Positions 50,630-63,967 of a stretch of DNA of 64,000 bases are shown here, piece by piece (within the stretch, counting starts at the first letter, position 1; every line of letters begins with the position of its first letter). Below the pieces are notes generated by a model that saw only the letters and a list, made by a program, of their open reading frames with translations, was not told the origin of the DNA and ran no database searches. Where the stretch lies: assembly GCF_052324685.1 (NCBI RefSeq), contig NC_135223.1, forward strand, positions 12,589,630 to 12,653,629, written 5' to 3'. Origin of the DNA: Brachyhypopomus gauderio. Lineage: Eukaryota > Chordata > Actinopteri > Gymnotiformes > Hypopomidae. The position numbers and the translations under genes are program-made.

Positions 50630-51490
50630 CTCTGCTCCTGTCCCTCTGCTCCTGTCCCTCTTCTCCTGTCCCTCTACTCCTGTCCCTCTACTCCTGTCCC
50701 TCTACTCCTGTCCCTCTGCTCTTGTCCCTCTTCTCCTGTCCCTCTTCTCCTGTCCCTCTGCTCTTGTCCCTCTTCTCCTGTCCCTCTACTCCTGTCCCTC
50801 TACTCCTGTCCCTCTTCTCCTGTCCCTCTACTCCTGTCTCTCTACTCCTGTCCCTCTTCTCCTGTCCCTCTGCTCTTGTCCCTCTACTCCTGTCCCTCTT
50901 CTCCTGTCCCTCTACTCCTGTCTCTCTACTCCTGTCCCTCTGCTCCTGTCCCTCTGCTCCTGTCCCTCTACTCCTGTCCCTCTGCTCCTGTCCCTCTGCT
51001 CCTGTCCCTCTGCTCTTGTCCCTCTTCTCCTGTCCCTCTGCTCTTGTCCCTCTGCTCCTGTCTCTCTACTCTTGTCCCTCTGCTCCTGTCCCTCTGCTCC
51101 TGTCCCTCTACTCCTGTCCCTCTGCTCTTGTCCCTCTACTCCTGTCCCTCTGCGCCTGTCCCTCTGCTCTTGTCCCTCTACTCCTGTCCCTCTTCTCCTG
51201 TCCCTCTTCTTCTGTCCCTCTGCTCCTGACTCTCTTCTCCTGTCCCTCTGCTCCTGTCCCTCTGCTCCTGTCCCTCTACTCTTGTCCCTCTACTCCTGTC
51301 CCTCTTCTCCTGTCCCTCTGCTCCTGTCTCTCTTCTCCTGTCCCTCTGCTCCTGTCCCTCTGCTCCTGTCTCTCTGCTCTTGTCCCTCTACTCCTGTCCC
51401 TCTGCTCCTGTCCCTCTGCTCCTGTCTCTCTTCTCCTGTCTCTCTGCTCTTGTCCCTCTGCTCCTGTCCCTCTACTCTTGTCCCTCTAGA
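50630..51490. repeat. 14-bp minisatellite (CCTCTGCTCCTGTC unit)
   Basis: About 61 copies of a 14-bp pyrimidine-rich unit, varying at one position (TGCTCC, TACTCC, TTCTCC) and between CTCC and CTCT/CTTG. The three forward frames are all open (up to 255 codons) and encode the same Pro-Val-Pro-Leu-Leu-Leu-Ser-type repeats, so this is not a gene. Confidence 0.95.
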
Positions 51491-51671
51491 ACTGCAGTTC
51501 ACACAAGCACTTCCATCTTAGTCCTGTTCACACTGCTTGTTATACCACCATCAGCTTCACGCCAAGACTGGCCAGTTCACCACAGAGCTGACAGGGGCTT
51601 GCAGACCAATGAGTTATCAAAGTCCCTCTCACTGTAATTTGTTTAAAAAACCCACAAGCCTGACACTTATG

Positions 51672-51774
<103 letters not shown>

Positions 51775-52095
51775 TTCACAGTACAAGACATATAGTACAT
51801 ACACATGAAATAGCATGTTTTTCGTGTGTAGTGAAACAGAAGGAAGGTCCTTCTCTGCGTGGCGTCCTCTATGGGACGTGTCGTCTCTGAGGTGCTGCCC
51901 ACCCCCACCCCAGTGGAAATGCAGTGAACAGGTCTGGACCTGAACTTCCGCATGCCACAGGAAGTTAGCTAACTGTCAGCAACTCAAAGGCAGCTGCCAC
52001 ACGTACGATCGGTTGCCACAATACATCTTTGGGGGAAAAAATCATTTATGAATCGATTTTTTATACATTGAGTCCAAAGGATTACTTTAAAGGTA

Positions 52096-52097
<2 letters not shown>

Positions 52098-52140
<43 letters not shown>
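52098..52140. repeat. (TA)n microsatellite
   Basis: About 20 TA units, flanked by AT-rich sequence. Confidence 0.93.
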
Positions 52141-52142
<2 letters not shown>

Positions 52143-55029
52143 TTTACTTATTTATATATTTATTTTATTTTTTTTTAGAATGGTGTCACAGTACTACAGT
52201 ACTAGCTGTAACAGCACATGTGTGTGTGATTTTCTGTAGTACTTTGTCAAAACATGTATTGGACCGAACTCAGAGCAGAAAGGCTTAATTGACCTGCTTT
52301 CTTATCGGCTGTATTGTGTTCTTATCAGCTCTCTTGACATTTGTCAAGAGGTGCAGAATATATAGACTTAGCGGGTGAAGCCCACTTGTAGGTTTCCCAT
52401 AGCTCTCAAATGATTCTGATTCTGTTGTTCTGGTCTACGTAAGGTAGTTATTAACACTTAAATGGTCACTTCTAAATTCTTCCATACTGAGGAGCTGGAC
52501 ATTCCAAATTTATCATGTTATGTTGAAATATCAGTTCCACTGGTGAAATGCAGTGTTCAGCTGAGAACAGATTTGGATAAAAACTAGACAAATGGCAGGG
52601 CAGAGTGTGTCAGAGAGTACATGAGTCAGGGCCCAGGCCATGCGGTTATGAGCTGTAGCCATTTATTTATATATATACGGTAATTACACACACATATGTG
52701 TGTGTATTCTGCTGATGTTCACAACTGACATATGACTTCACATTTCATACTGTAAACAGAGAAGGAGAGTGCCTGACAATTGCTATTGATATTGACAATT
52801 TATAATTAAACAAAGGTTTTTAAAGAAAGATTTATTTTGTTTAATATTAATTTCAATGTCAAAATGTCAATTACCAGCAGTCAGGCAGTGCTCACTATCA
52901 TTAAATGAAAATACCATACCTCTCAGACAGTAGCACACCCAGAACCACACCCATAACCATATCCAGTACTACACCCAGAATTGCATCCAGAACAACACCC
53001 AGAATTAAATCCAGAACTACACCCAGCTGATGCACATTTCATGCTTATATAATGAAAAGTAACCTTAAGATGATGAATCATACCAGACGTTGAGCTGATT
53101 ACATTTTTACAGGGATGGATGTGTTGACTTCTGTCACATTTATTCCATAATGACACTAGACCTATCAATGCCTAAATGAGTCATTATGTGACACTGACTG
53201 CTATCATGTAAAAGGCATTTTGACTAAATGCAATCCTTGTTTTGTTTTGGACAAAAAACAGCTGTTTATTTTGGCTTGGACTAACAGAGAATCCATGTTT
53301 TAAGATGTGAAGTCTGAAAAGCAGCACCTCAAGTTGATGAGACTGGATATGGGTTATGCACTACTGTCAGAAGTTTTGGACATGCTGTGTCATGATTAGT
53401 TTGAGTCTGTATGGCAGCCTATCTGTAGACCTGTCTGTATAAAGTCTGTATGGGGATAAAAAGTGCCTCTAGAAAATGAGAGAGGGATGTTTGTATGGAA
53501 CTGTATATGTAGTCCTGGGGGTTGAGTAATCAAGTCTACTTGTAGATCTATTTGTATGGGTGCAGTTCTCACAGCCTGTGGGTCTTTTCCATTTCTGAGA
53601 AAATGTCATTTCTCTGTCAGTGGTATATAAGTGTAAGATCACTTTTCATTGGATAGAACTCTACAAAACTATGGTGTGAATAATGCGTCTTATTCTCCAT
53701 TCTGCATTGACCATCCATTTGCTGTTTATGTTACTCAGATTGATTGTTTCCTGTATGTGTGGTGGGGTGAATATATTGGCGTAAGGGTTTGGTTCAGTGT
53801 TATTTTCAACACTTCGGCTGTGGCTTCTCATTGTTAATACTCTCGAATTAGAAACTGCGTTCAGTCCAGAGCCGCAACCCGTTTGATTTATGTGAGACTG
53901 CTGGTTGCTTTGAACTCAGAACTCAGGACCCCGATAAGTCAGGCGATTATGAAATTAAACATATTTGGACCAAAGCAAGTGCATGCACCAGCGGTCCTGT
54001 TCTTTCAGCGCCATCAGCGCCTGCTGGGAGAGCCTGAGACATGTATGTCTTGCGGTGTGAGACGACAGGCTTCTTGTGATCAATGTAAACAAATGCAAAC
54101 AATGGACAGGGGCCTGGCACCATGGTTACTGCAGTCATCATCCAACGTGTGCCTCACCACAGTGCAGCCAATCCCTGCATTTCGAAATCCAGTCCTTCTA
54201 AGCCGTAAGAGAGAGAGAAACTACGCGCACCACTGATACATTCTGCCAAGCTGTTTAATGCTCGTCTTCTCCAACACAGACTCTGGCCTTTGAAAGGTGC
54301 AGGAAGTCTGATGTTGTCATAGCAGAGGAAAAAAAGGCAAAAAAAACTGAAAGGAGAAGTAACTACACCTCCATCTTTTGCTGCAGAAAGGCAAAGCAAA
54401 AATAACATTCAACACATGCTCATATCCAGTGCAACTTCAACAATTTCAAGCGTGTTTCTGAGCTAGGTCAGTGTACAGATGGGAGTCTTGCTATCATTCT
54501 TGCCCAAGGACTCTTATTGGTACAGCACAGAACTCTTACCCAGATGTGGGTACAACCCTGTGTCCCATATGAGTGTCAGTGTTACTACCTGCTACACAGT
54601 AGCAACCACCAGAAGATCCCTCTGACACAGAAAGGTCAATTCTATCATGTTGACATCGAATAAAATATCACTCTCTCGTTTTATTTATGATTTATGTGTG
54701 CAGCAGAATTCAGTGGTAAGGTAGTAGCAACGATTGGGATATGTTACAGATGCAATATATGTATTCACCATTGTACTCTGAACACAGCTGCATAATTTAT
54801 AAATTAATATGCAAACATGTATGAATAGGCATGTTGCTTCATTGTGCAGGGTGCTGTGAGGTGTTGTCTACTTCCTGTTGGAAACTTCACTGTTGCTTTC
54901 AACATCGAGAGAGGGGAAGTTGCCTAACCACGTCGCTGAGTGCACAGACGTGCAACTCTACACCATCCTGACAGTGTGGAGAACTGTGCTAAATAACATG
55001 GATCAGACTGTTAAGCATACAGGTGCTGC

Positions 55030-55125
55030 TGGTTGCTATTTCAACTTAGCACTTTGAATTGCCAGTGTGTATGAAAGGTGCTATATAAATAAACTTGCCT
55101 TGCCTTGCCTTGCCTTAGTTTAGTT
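55030..55125 (+). mobile_element. Possible retroposon 3' tail with (CTTGC)n-like end
   Basis: AGCACTTTGAATTGCCAGTG, then GAAAGGTGCTATATAAATAA and repeated CTTGCCTTGC. This tail form is common at the 3' ends of fish LINE/SINE copies. No body of the element was recognised, so it is a short remnant at most. Confidence 0.45.
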
Positions 55126-57067
55126 ACTAGTTTAGGCACTTATGTGAGGTTTTTAAAATAATATTAATAGTAATAATAATTTACTATAAAAGTTTTCGGT
55201 GGGAGGGTTTGGTTCTGGTTGTGATGACATTAAAATATTTTTATTGGAAAGGTATCACTTTTAAGAATGGTTTTGCCTTCAAGGTACAGCAATCCTGTTC
55301 ATATTTCAACCCACACAGGAAAGATGTGTCATCTGATACAACAAAATAAAGTACACATGCACAGTTATAACGGAAGGAAATAACTGAATTCAAAGGTTTC
55401 GTGATATGAAAGGGAAGCTGTATGGTCAGGGACGCTTTATTCCTTTTATGGAACGCTTGGGATCCTGCCACATCTACCTTACACCACAAAATAGATCCCT
55501 ATAGACCAGAACACAGATCCCTGCCTGTGGTTCACTGCTCAGGCCTCCAGTCAGATCTGATCTGTTAAATGAGGTCTTGTGCATGTACCGAGGGCACCAA
55601 GTCCTGCACTACCCGCAGAATGAGCAGCTGGTATGTTTTCTCATCAAACACTGCAGTGTGTCGTTTATACTCAGGACTCTTATTGCACCGTGCCTTAATT
55701 CGATTTTTGGTGATCTCAATCATATAATTGTATTGTTGTTACGTAGCACTTGCCAGTACACTGCAAGTAATGATGCTTATTCGGCTAGAAAGGAAGTCCA
55801 TGATGTAGATTAGATAGAAAAGATCTGCACTAGCTTGCATTAGCTAACGGCTAACTGGCATTTGGATGAAAGGTTAGAAGAAGCTAACTATTTATTTGAA
55901 CCCCCTCTTCAAAAAAAAAAAACCTAGCTTTTTTGTTATATCACTGGTCCTGACTCAACTATTATATCATAGAGCAAGTATAAAATCCTATTTGGCAGCA
56001 GTAACGTAGTATGGCAACAGTGGAGTGTGTTTAGCTGACACGTGTCTAGAGATTTTGCCTCTGACAGAGATGGAGAACTGGAGAGGACTGAACTAGCCGC
56101 AGGCTTCACATTGTAGGAGCACTGACAGGATGTGCTGACATCACAGCAGCCATGCTTTCCTTGGAGGTGGGGAGGGTGGAGGGGGTGGGCGGTGTCGTGG
56201 GTGGTGTCGGGGGCCATATAATTGGTTGCAGCTTGGCCACTTACTTTTGATCTGCTGTTTTCACAATCTGGGCTCAATCCAACAGTCTTAAGACAAGGAA
56301 ACTCAATACACATCTAGCAGCAGTTTGTGTACAACAGAGAACATGAGAGGATTTTTATTAGTCCAATAACACAAAATGAAAACTACCAACAAGAGTATTA
56401 ACGATAGCACTAATGAAGGCTGTTGGCCTGGGAGGCGGCGGTGCTGGGTATGTTCAGGTCACATTCCCCTGCAGTCTTATTTGCTGTGGAAGCCACCACA
56501 TTTCACTTTTCCAAAGCCTGCATGTCCTGACAAAGATTGCATGCCTGGCAGAGATATGTCAGGCCTGCTTTCATCTCGGTGCTGTGTGTTAGGCGTTGTG
56601 CAATTTCTACCTCCAGGCTACATATAGTAATGCATAAAAATGTAGTCCCTTTTGCCTTTGAGCACAGATGTCTGTCATGATCTATCAAGATCTATAGGAC
56701 CTACTCCAACTAGCTGAAAATTGCAAAGATCTGCAAAGTAAAAAGATCATGGAATCAAACAACAAAAGAAAGCGATCTCATCTGGACAGCCTTGATCACA
56801 AATAAATGGGTTTATATGTGTGCACCTGCTGTAGGGTTTAGAAAGACTGGTGTGTAATACAATCTGACAAGTGAAACACAGCAATTCCTGCCATTCATTT
56901 TCATTCATGTTCTGCTTTTTCTTGGCTGGTCCTTTTTTCTTGTTGTGTTTGTCTAAGTTCATGATTCTCATTGACTCGAGTGGCACTTACTGCATTAAAA
57001 CAGCACAGCTATTTGTAAGGTCGAAAACATCTCTTTACATTGGTGAATTGTTTCTTGTGTGCTGTAG

Positions 57068-58375
57068 ATGGACGACATCGACGCCATGTTCACGGACATG
57101 CTGCAGGAGATGGATCTCCTCACGCAGGTAAGACATTCCTGCAACTATGTTATTCAGACCGTATTTTCTCGTAGTACTTGTGTCTTAATAAGGTGTCCTA
57201 ATATTAGTCAGTGTCCAAAGCAAGATTTCCATCTGGCCAATGTAAATGTTTATGTGAACTGCCTTGATTGCTTATGAAGATATACCACACCTGCAATTAG
57301 CTGAAATTTCTGAACAAGGATCTTACAAATGTGCTATCCAGAACCTCCACTATGCTTGCATCAATTTGCTGTAATCTCTAAAGCTGCTTCTTAGATATAA
57401 ATAACTTTTCAGATGAATTCTCAGAATGGACAGCTCCTATTTTGAAAATTATGTTGTGAAGACACATGGTTTTGGTGAGATATTTGAGTTAATCTGTCCT
57501 TTCGGTGCATTTCGTCAGAGCCTAGAAGACGCTCCAGAGTCAGAATCCAAGTCCAGCCAGCAAGTGAACTTCTCCATCGGCTTCACAGATCTGAATGGTA
57601 AACGGTGCTGGGATGCACGTTTCTACAACGAGGTGTCCTGTTTCCAACCCCACAGAGATTCATGACACGCTCCAAACCTATACTTTCATAATAAATATAC
57701 TGTTATTTAGCCATAAGATTGGCACAGGTCCAGTAATGCACCAACCTGAAGAGCGGTATGGGTGGCCATGTCTCTGAAATGTCTGGCTATTGTGCAGACG
57801 TCAGCTGAAGTCCGATAAGCAGCAGGTGTGGGTGCGAGTGCTAGCCTGTGGGAGCTGATAAAGCAGGAGGCGTTTGGGTAACGTCTCACAATGGCCGCTT
57901 GTCCCCTTGAATGACCTTGTGTTTCCCTTCTTGCTCCACCATTTGTCTTCCAAGCATCGCTACATCAGCTGGAGGACAATGACCTGGACGCGCTGATGGC
58001 CGACCTGGTGGCAGACCTGAGCGCCACGGAGGAGAAGTTCGCTGCAGATAGAGGTGGTGTACAGGAGCCCAGGGCGCTCCCACCTCCAGCGGCTCCGGCA
58101 GTTGGTTTCACTTTTGCTGGCTCCCCCGACCCCTGTGGACCTCTGCCCTCACAGCCAAAGTGTGAAGTCCCTGCTGTCCACAGCAACACCCCAAGTTTCA
58201 CTTCTACCATTGCTAACACAACACAGCCATCTCCATCTGCACCGTGCTCTAAAATATCACCAGTAAGTTAGTCTCTGAGACACGTGTACACATGCACATG
58301 TATATGCACACACACATTCACACATGCCCACACACACATACACACACACACACACACGCACACACACACTCGGCC

Positions 58376-58420
<45 letters not shown>

Positions 58421-61400
58421 CACACTCGCCCACACACACACACACACACACTCGCATACACTCGCATACACATGTAGACATGTTTTTCCACCAGATAACA
58501 CTTCCTCCACTGGTCACAGTTTATCATATGCAAGGTATCAGTGCGATCATTGCTTCTGCTGAATACAGTGCTTCCAAAAGTATTATCCATTATTATCCAT
58601 CACAAACAGTTCAGCTTTTAGGCCAGTGTCAGTGTTAACCTGATTAGGTTATAATTTTTCAAAGGAATGAGAGACATGACACTGCTAACACATGCTTCAT
58701 GAATTCAGCTATTCTACTGCATAACAGGCAATGCATGTCTAACTTCCTTTATTTATCAACAGATTTACTGTAATGCTCTAGAAGTGAAACCCATAATTTA
58801 ATTTCACAAAGTAACTGTTTGGCTTGGTATGTGTTGATGGTGCTGCTCTTCCCCTTTGAATGTGCTACACAGAGTAAGACACTGAGCACCAGACATGGAC
58901 TCCCATCCAGTCTCCATTCAAACAGAATTATTTTCTAGGCCAGTCTAGAAATGCTATTATATACTGCTTATTAAAAGAAGTCAGTCTAATAATGACCTAA
59001 TAATAAGAACCTAATAATCTAGCAGGGAAGGGTGTGGAGGCTGCGTGGGTCTTTTCGGTGACCCTCATACGTAACAGGCTGCAGTCATGGAGCCCCGAGC
59101 CCGCTGCTGTGTCATGGTTTAGGGACTGTGGGGAGTGTGTTACCTCACGCTCTCCTTTGTTGTGTTCAGGAGGACGCAGAAGCGCAGATGAAAGCAGACA
59201 AAATTAAACTCGCTCTGGAAAAGCTGAAGGAGGCCAAAGTTAAGAAGGTGAGAAGGATGAATCTCTCCTACGTTTCAGAAAGGACGCATCATCCAGATGG
59301 CTGAGACTTTTCATTATAAGTGGTGGGGTAAGACTAACTTATCCTACCATGCTTGTACTTATTGTTAGGCACTCATTGTACTCATTCTATGGCTGGAAAA
59401 CATCTGGCTTTGTCAGAAGGCCCAAAGAGAGGTTTTCCTTTCTAAATAAAAGAATCAGTCTTGCCTTATCAGAAAACAAACGGCGAATGAAGAACTACAA
59501 GGAGTATTTCAGTAACTTTGCTAACTCAAGCTCAATCCCTGAGTAAGACCTAATGGTAACTCCCCTGAGAGCGTCCATTCAAGACGCTAGAGTCAACTCT
59601 ACGGTTGTTAACTTTAGCCAATGAAGGACTGCAACTTCACACCATCCGTTCTAATCTGTTTCTACTACGCCTACGCGCGTGGTGGGCACATGAAGAGTAG
59701 CTGACGGAAGAGGCCTGTCTTCCTGTAGAGAAGCTTCCTGATGGGTTAGAAATACAGCCAGACCAAACTTTGTTGTTGTTTCTCATTACAGACGGTCAAA
59801 ACGACTTTTGTTTCACTCTCAGAGCATCTTTTGTAGCTATAGCTATTATGATATTATTTTAAAACGTATATTCAAAATCGTTTATATTTGTTTTAATGAA
59901 TGAGCTACACTATATATTGTCAGTGATACTATCATCGAAACGTCGCTCAATTATTTATGTTTATTGGGTTATACCAAGGCGGTGTCTTATTTCGCCGCAT
60001 CTTTTTTCAACCATTCCTCTGCAACCCATTTTTCAGAATAAAGGATGTTTGCCATCATGATGGTATCATAGGAGCAGTGAAATATTGCAGACGTAATTTC
60101 TTTCCACACCGAGTGAGACGGAGTGAATCTGCGTGGAGAACGCAGTGTGGGTTTGGAACGGCGGGTATACAGGAAACACATTTCAGAAGGCCACCGGAGA
60201 TACTCCTCCTGTGGTTAAAAGCGATCGAGATTTGATAGTATTTTATTTCTGACTAGTGATATCAGAGACCTCCTGAAATTCAGCAAGGGTGCGAGCAGAT
60301 GTCAGCTGTACGTGGCCAGAGCTAAGAGCGCAGTGTGGGCAAACGCACGGGTTATCTCAACGTGACTGCTGCACCATACGAGCGTTGAGGGCCAGATGGG
60401 CGGATTTCACGGTTAGGGTCAGGCGCGTGCACCCAAAATCAAAGACTTAATCGGAAATCTAATGTTCAATGCTTCGTTTCCTTAATGGAAGTAAACATGG
60501 ATCTTTTGGGAACTGAATTTTAATGCTTCGTTTCCTCATTAAAACCGAAAGAAAAACAACATGTGGAATAGAGGTTATTATTTATTTATTTAAATAAATT
60601 ATTTGTTTGTTTGTTTGTGTTGTTGAATTGTTTAGTTATAATTGTTTAGCCCTTTTTTTTACAAATAAGTGAAAATGAGACTACACCTGAACCCAGAGCA
60701 GAGGGAAGCCTTAACCATAACCTTAACCATAACCACGGTGCTCACTGCAGTGGAGCTGGATGTATGTGGTCAGTGTGTGATGTGACGTCTGTTTACGTTT
60801 GAGTAGCTGATAGTGAAGGTGGAGATGACTGATGGAAGCTCAAAGACCCTTATGGTGGACGAGAGACAGACGGTGCGAGATGTGATAGACAACCTCTTTG
60901 AGAAGACGCACTGCGATGTCAACGTGGATTGGTGTTTGTGTGAGACCAATCCAGATCTGCAGACAGGTGCAAAACACGCACATCCATACACACACACACA
61001 CACACGTACACACATGCACTCACCACTGAAAATGTCACTGTTATTTATTGTATTGTATCTTGTCAGCCTCTCTGTCATAAGGAAATGTGACTTATGTTCT
61101 AATCCCCTCTTCCTATAGTCCTATAGGTGCTCTGGCAAATCCCCTCTTCCTATAGTTCCATAAGTGATCTGGAATGTTCCCTCTTCCTATAGTCCTAATA
61201 AGTGATCTGTCATGCCGTCTCTTCCTATAGTCCTATAAGTGATCTGTTATGTCATCTCTCTTCCTATAGTCCTATAGGTGCTCTGGCATGTCCCCTCTTT
61301 CTATAGTTCCATAAGTGATCTGGAATGTTCCCTCTTCCTATAGTCCTAATAAGTGATCTGTCATGCCCCCTCTTCCTATAGTCCTATAAGTGATCTGTTA

Positions 61401-63967
61401 TGTCATCTCTCTTCCTATAGTCCTATAGGTGCTCTGGCATGTCCCCTCTTTCTATAGTTCCATAAGTGATCTGGAATGTTCCCTCTTCCTATAGTCCTAT
61501 AAGTGATCTGGCATGTCCCCTCTTCCTATAGTCCTTAAGAGATCGGACATGTCCCATCTTCCTATAGTCTTATAAGTGATCTGGCATGTTGTATCTTACT
61601 ATAGTCCTATAAGTGATGTGGCATGTCTCCTCTTCCTATAGTCCTCTTCCTGTAGATCAATAGTTGCTCTGGCATGTCCCCTCTTCTTATAGTCCTATAA
61701 GTGATCTGGCATGTCCCCTCTTCCTATAGTCCTATAAGTGATCTGGCATGTCCCCTCTTCCTGTAGTCCAATAGTTGCTCTGGCATGTCCCCTCTTCCAT
61801 TTGTCCTATAAGTGATCTGGCATGTCCCCTCTTCCTATAGTCCTCTTCCTGTAGTCCAATAGTTGCTCTGGCACGTCCCCTCTTGCCATCTCTTTCGACA
61901 TTTCTTTTTGTTTTATAAATATTTAATGAATATATAATTCAGTTCCCAGCCTTTCTTAAACAGCCTTTAGTGTGCATCTGTCAAATTACTTACACTAGAG
62001 TAGTGTTAACAGTGCTTATAAACAACAGCTGCACTACAGAAACGTTGGTAATGCCTACAACTAGCAAGCAATTAACTGAATTACTGAGTACCTGAACTTA
62101 TGCATTGAGTTTTGCCATGCATGCATATACCTGATTGGCTGCCATGCTGAATACAAAACATGTGACATGTCTCTTGAGAAAGCAGGGGCAGAAGCACATG
62201 GCTCAACTGTAACTCAAACCAGAACCTTCATCTGAAACCTGAATCCCATCTGAAACTCAGGAGCTATCTACAATAGGCGATGTAATTACTTGAATGACCG
62301 GGCAGTTTTTGTGTACTGATCTACTCTTTAAGTAGCTGCATTTGAATTGAGTCAACACTGGAGGTAACAGTGGAGTTCACACAGAGAAGGCGATTTTAGT
62401 ATGCTGGCCCAGCAGTCTATAAATGTAATCCCATGTAGAGGAACCCAGGAAACAGCGTTTGGTTCAAACAGCTCCCTGGAAGGGGCTGTGGGTCAAAGGC
62501 ACGGACCACCAGCAAGCCCCACCAAACCCAGTTTAATTAGTGCACAAGCTCTTTTATCTAGAACCTTAAGTGCTATAGACAATTTTATGTGCACATTGGC
62601 TCCACCGCAGTGCTTGGGTGGGCTGAGAGGGAGTCTAGATGAACAGGGGTATGTTTAAAACCTACACCACATCACTTACTGTCCACTTGCTGTCCGCTGT
62701 CAAGATTTATTAGGACATGTTTAAAATATGCAGAAACAAAACTGACACTGATCTTGTGAAAGATCTGAGGTAGGGGATTTTTTTCTATCTTTTTTTAGTA
62801 CAGTGGTGTGATACAGAGAACACAACACTCTTAAGGTAGGATGTGAAGATCACACTGTAATGTCTTGGTTACTATTGCTTTGGCACTTTTCAGCATGGTC
62901 ATCACAATCAAGGCACTGCACAGTTTATCATTGACTTCCTTTTCCCAACAGGAAATAATGACTCTAAACTGTCTGTGAACTGTGTCAGGCATGTGTTTTT
63001 CCGGTTGGTTGTCTCTGACTGCAAATGCTGTAGACTTGAGTGCTGACTGGCGTGCATCTTCTCCATAGAGCGAGGCTTTGAGGACCACGAGACCCCAGTG
63101 GAACCTCTGTCAGCATGGACACGGGACAGTGAGAACAAAGTGCTCTTCCGAGAGAGGAGGGACAAGTATGAAGTCTTCACAAACCCACAGGCAGGTTTCA
63201 GTTCAGCTTGTTTTGGGCCTGTTCTTTATGCCTTAAAAATTCAAGATTGGTTCATTTGTATTGTGATGACACAATGTTAATACATAACAGACGTAGGCTT
63301 TCGTGATTCATTAACGGTTTACCAAAATTTCACACATTCCAGTGTACATTTTCTATTCTCTCCATTCTATGTAAATAAAAATATCATACGTTTATCAGCT
63401 GACGTTATAACTCACTACGAGACTCCTTTCTTCTTTGGCTGACCTGATGCTCTTCGTCTCATACCGCGACATCCTGCTCCCACTGCAGAGCGGTGCCTCT
63501 CATGACCCCTCTGACCTCTGTTACTCCTTCTACTGTACAGTCTTCATGAGGTCTTTGGATGAGGAATGTGGCCGATATGTCCCCTGGCAGCGGTGGGAAG
63601 TCAATGCAGACGGCAGACATTGGCTACTTTATTCACGATCACAACATAGAACTTTGCAATATTTGGTCGTTAATTATTCATGGCTGTTGGCAGACGCAGG
63701 CTTGTGTGTAAGGGTTGTGGGAGAGAGGTACAGGTCTGCCGAAGCACAGAGGTTGCGATGCAGAGCACCTCCATAAGATGATGATGAACGATTACAGTAA
63801 CACTGATCAGGATCTCCTATCAGACTGTCAGACACCAATACTCTGCATGGACAGCAGGACTGAGTCCTACTTATCGATATTTCCCTCCGCAGAAGTTCTA
63901 TATGTGGAAGAAGGATAAGAAGTCACTTAAGGACATGAAAGAGAAAGATAAGGAGCTCCTCCTGGAG
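57068..63967 (+). CDS. apbb1ip: APBB1IP (RIAM), N-terminal part, continues beyond window
   Basis: RAP1 effector that recruits talin to activate integrins. Exons: 57068-57127, 57519-57597, 57955-58262, 59170-59247, 60807-60966, 63069-63190, 63893-63967, giving 294 residues in frame. The start [20 protein letters not shown] matches the first talin-binding helix (human DIDQMFSTLLGEMDLLTQ). [17 protein letters not shown] matches the second. Then comes a Pro/Thr/Ser-rich linker without the long poly-Pro run of human, the helix [18 protein letters not shown], and the RA domain from [20 protein letters not shown] to [27 protein letters not shown] leads toward the PH domain beyond the window. The ATG lies directly after an AG, so an upstream exon must carry 5' untranslated sequence or extra residues. 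The last intron (63191-63892) has a GC donor. Confidence 0.93.
58300..58470. repeat. (CA)n-rich microsatellite block
   Basis: CA repeats with CACG and CTCG interruptions starting about 40 bp after the APBB1IP exon end at 58262. Confidence 0.93.
60967..63068 (+). other. APBB1IP intron with minisatellite
   Basis: Intron within the RA-domain coding region. The first third is the tandem array at 61090-61880. The rest (61900-63060) is unique sequence without recognised exons. Confidence 0.75.
61090..61880. repeat. 36-37-bp minisatellite containing splice-acceptor-like units
   Basis: About 21 copies of a unit with CCCCTCTTCCTATAGTCCTA then TAAGTGATCTGGCATGT. Each copy has a pyrimidine tract ending in TATAG, like a 3' splice site. 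Higher-order repetition is visible at 61190-61290 and 61330-61440. Confidence 0.93.
63191..63892 (+). other. APBB1IP intron with GC donor (GC-AG)
   Basis: The exon ends AACCCACAG and is followed by GCAGGTTTC. A GT lies 4 bp downstream, but using it would break the frame into the next exon, which starts in phase 0 (KFYMW). The GC donor keeps NPQ-KFYMW continuous, as in human RIAM (NPQ-NFYLD). Confidence 0.8.

Noticed and set aside
50549..51521. Three overlapping ORFs of 149-255 codons
   Set aside because: They arise because a stop-free 14-bp repeat is open in every frame.
52923..53168. 81-codon Cys/Gly/Ser-rich ORF on the minus strand
   Set aside because: Short, driven by a small ACACCCAGAA-type repeat. 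No splice or promoter evidence.
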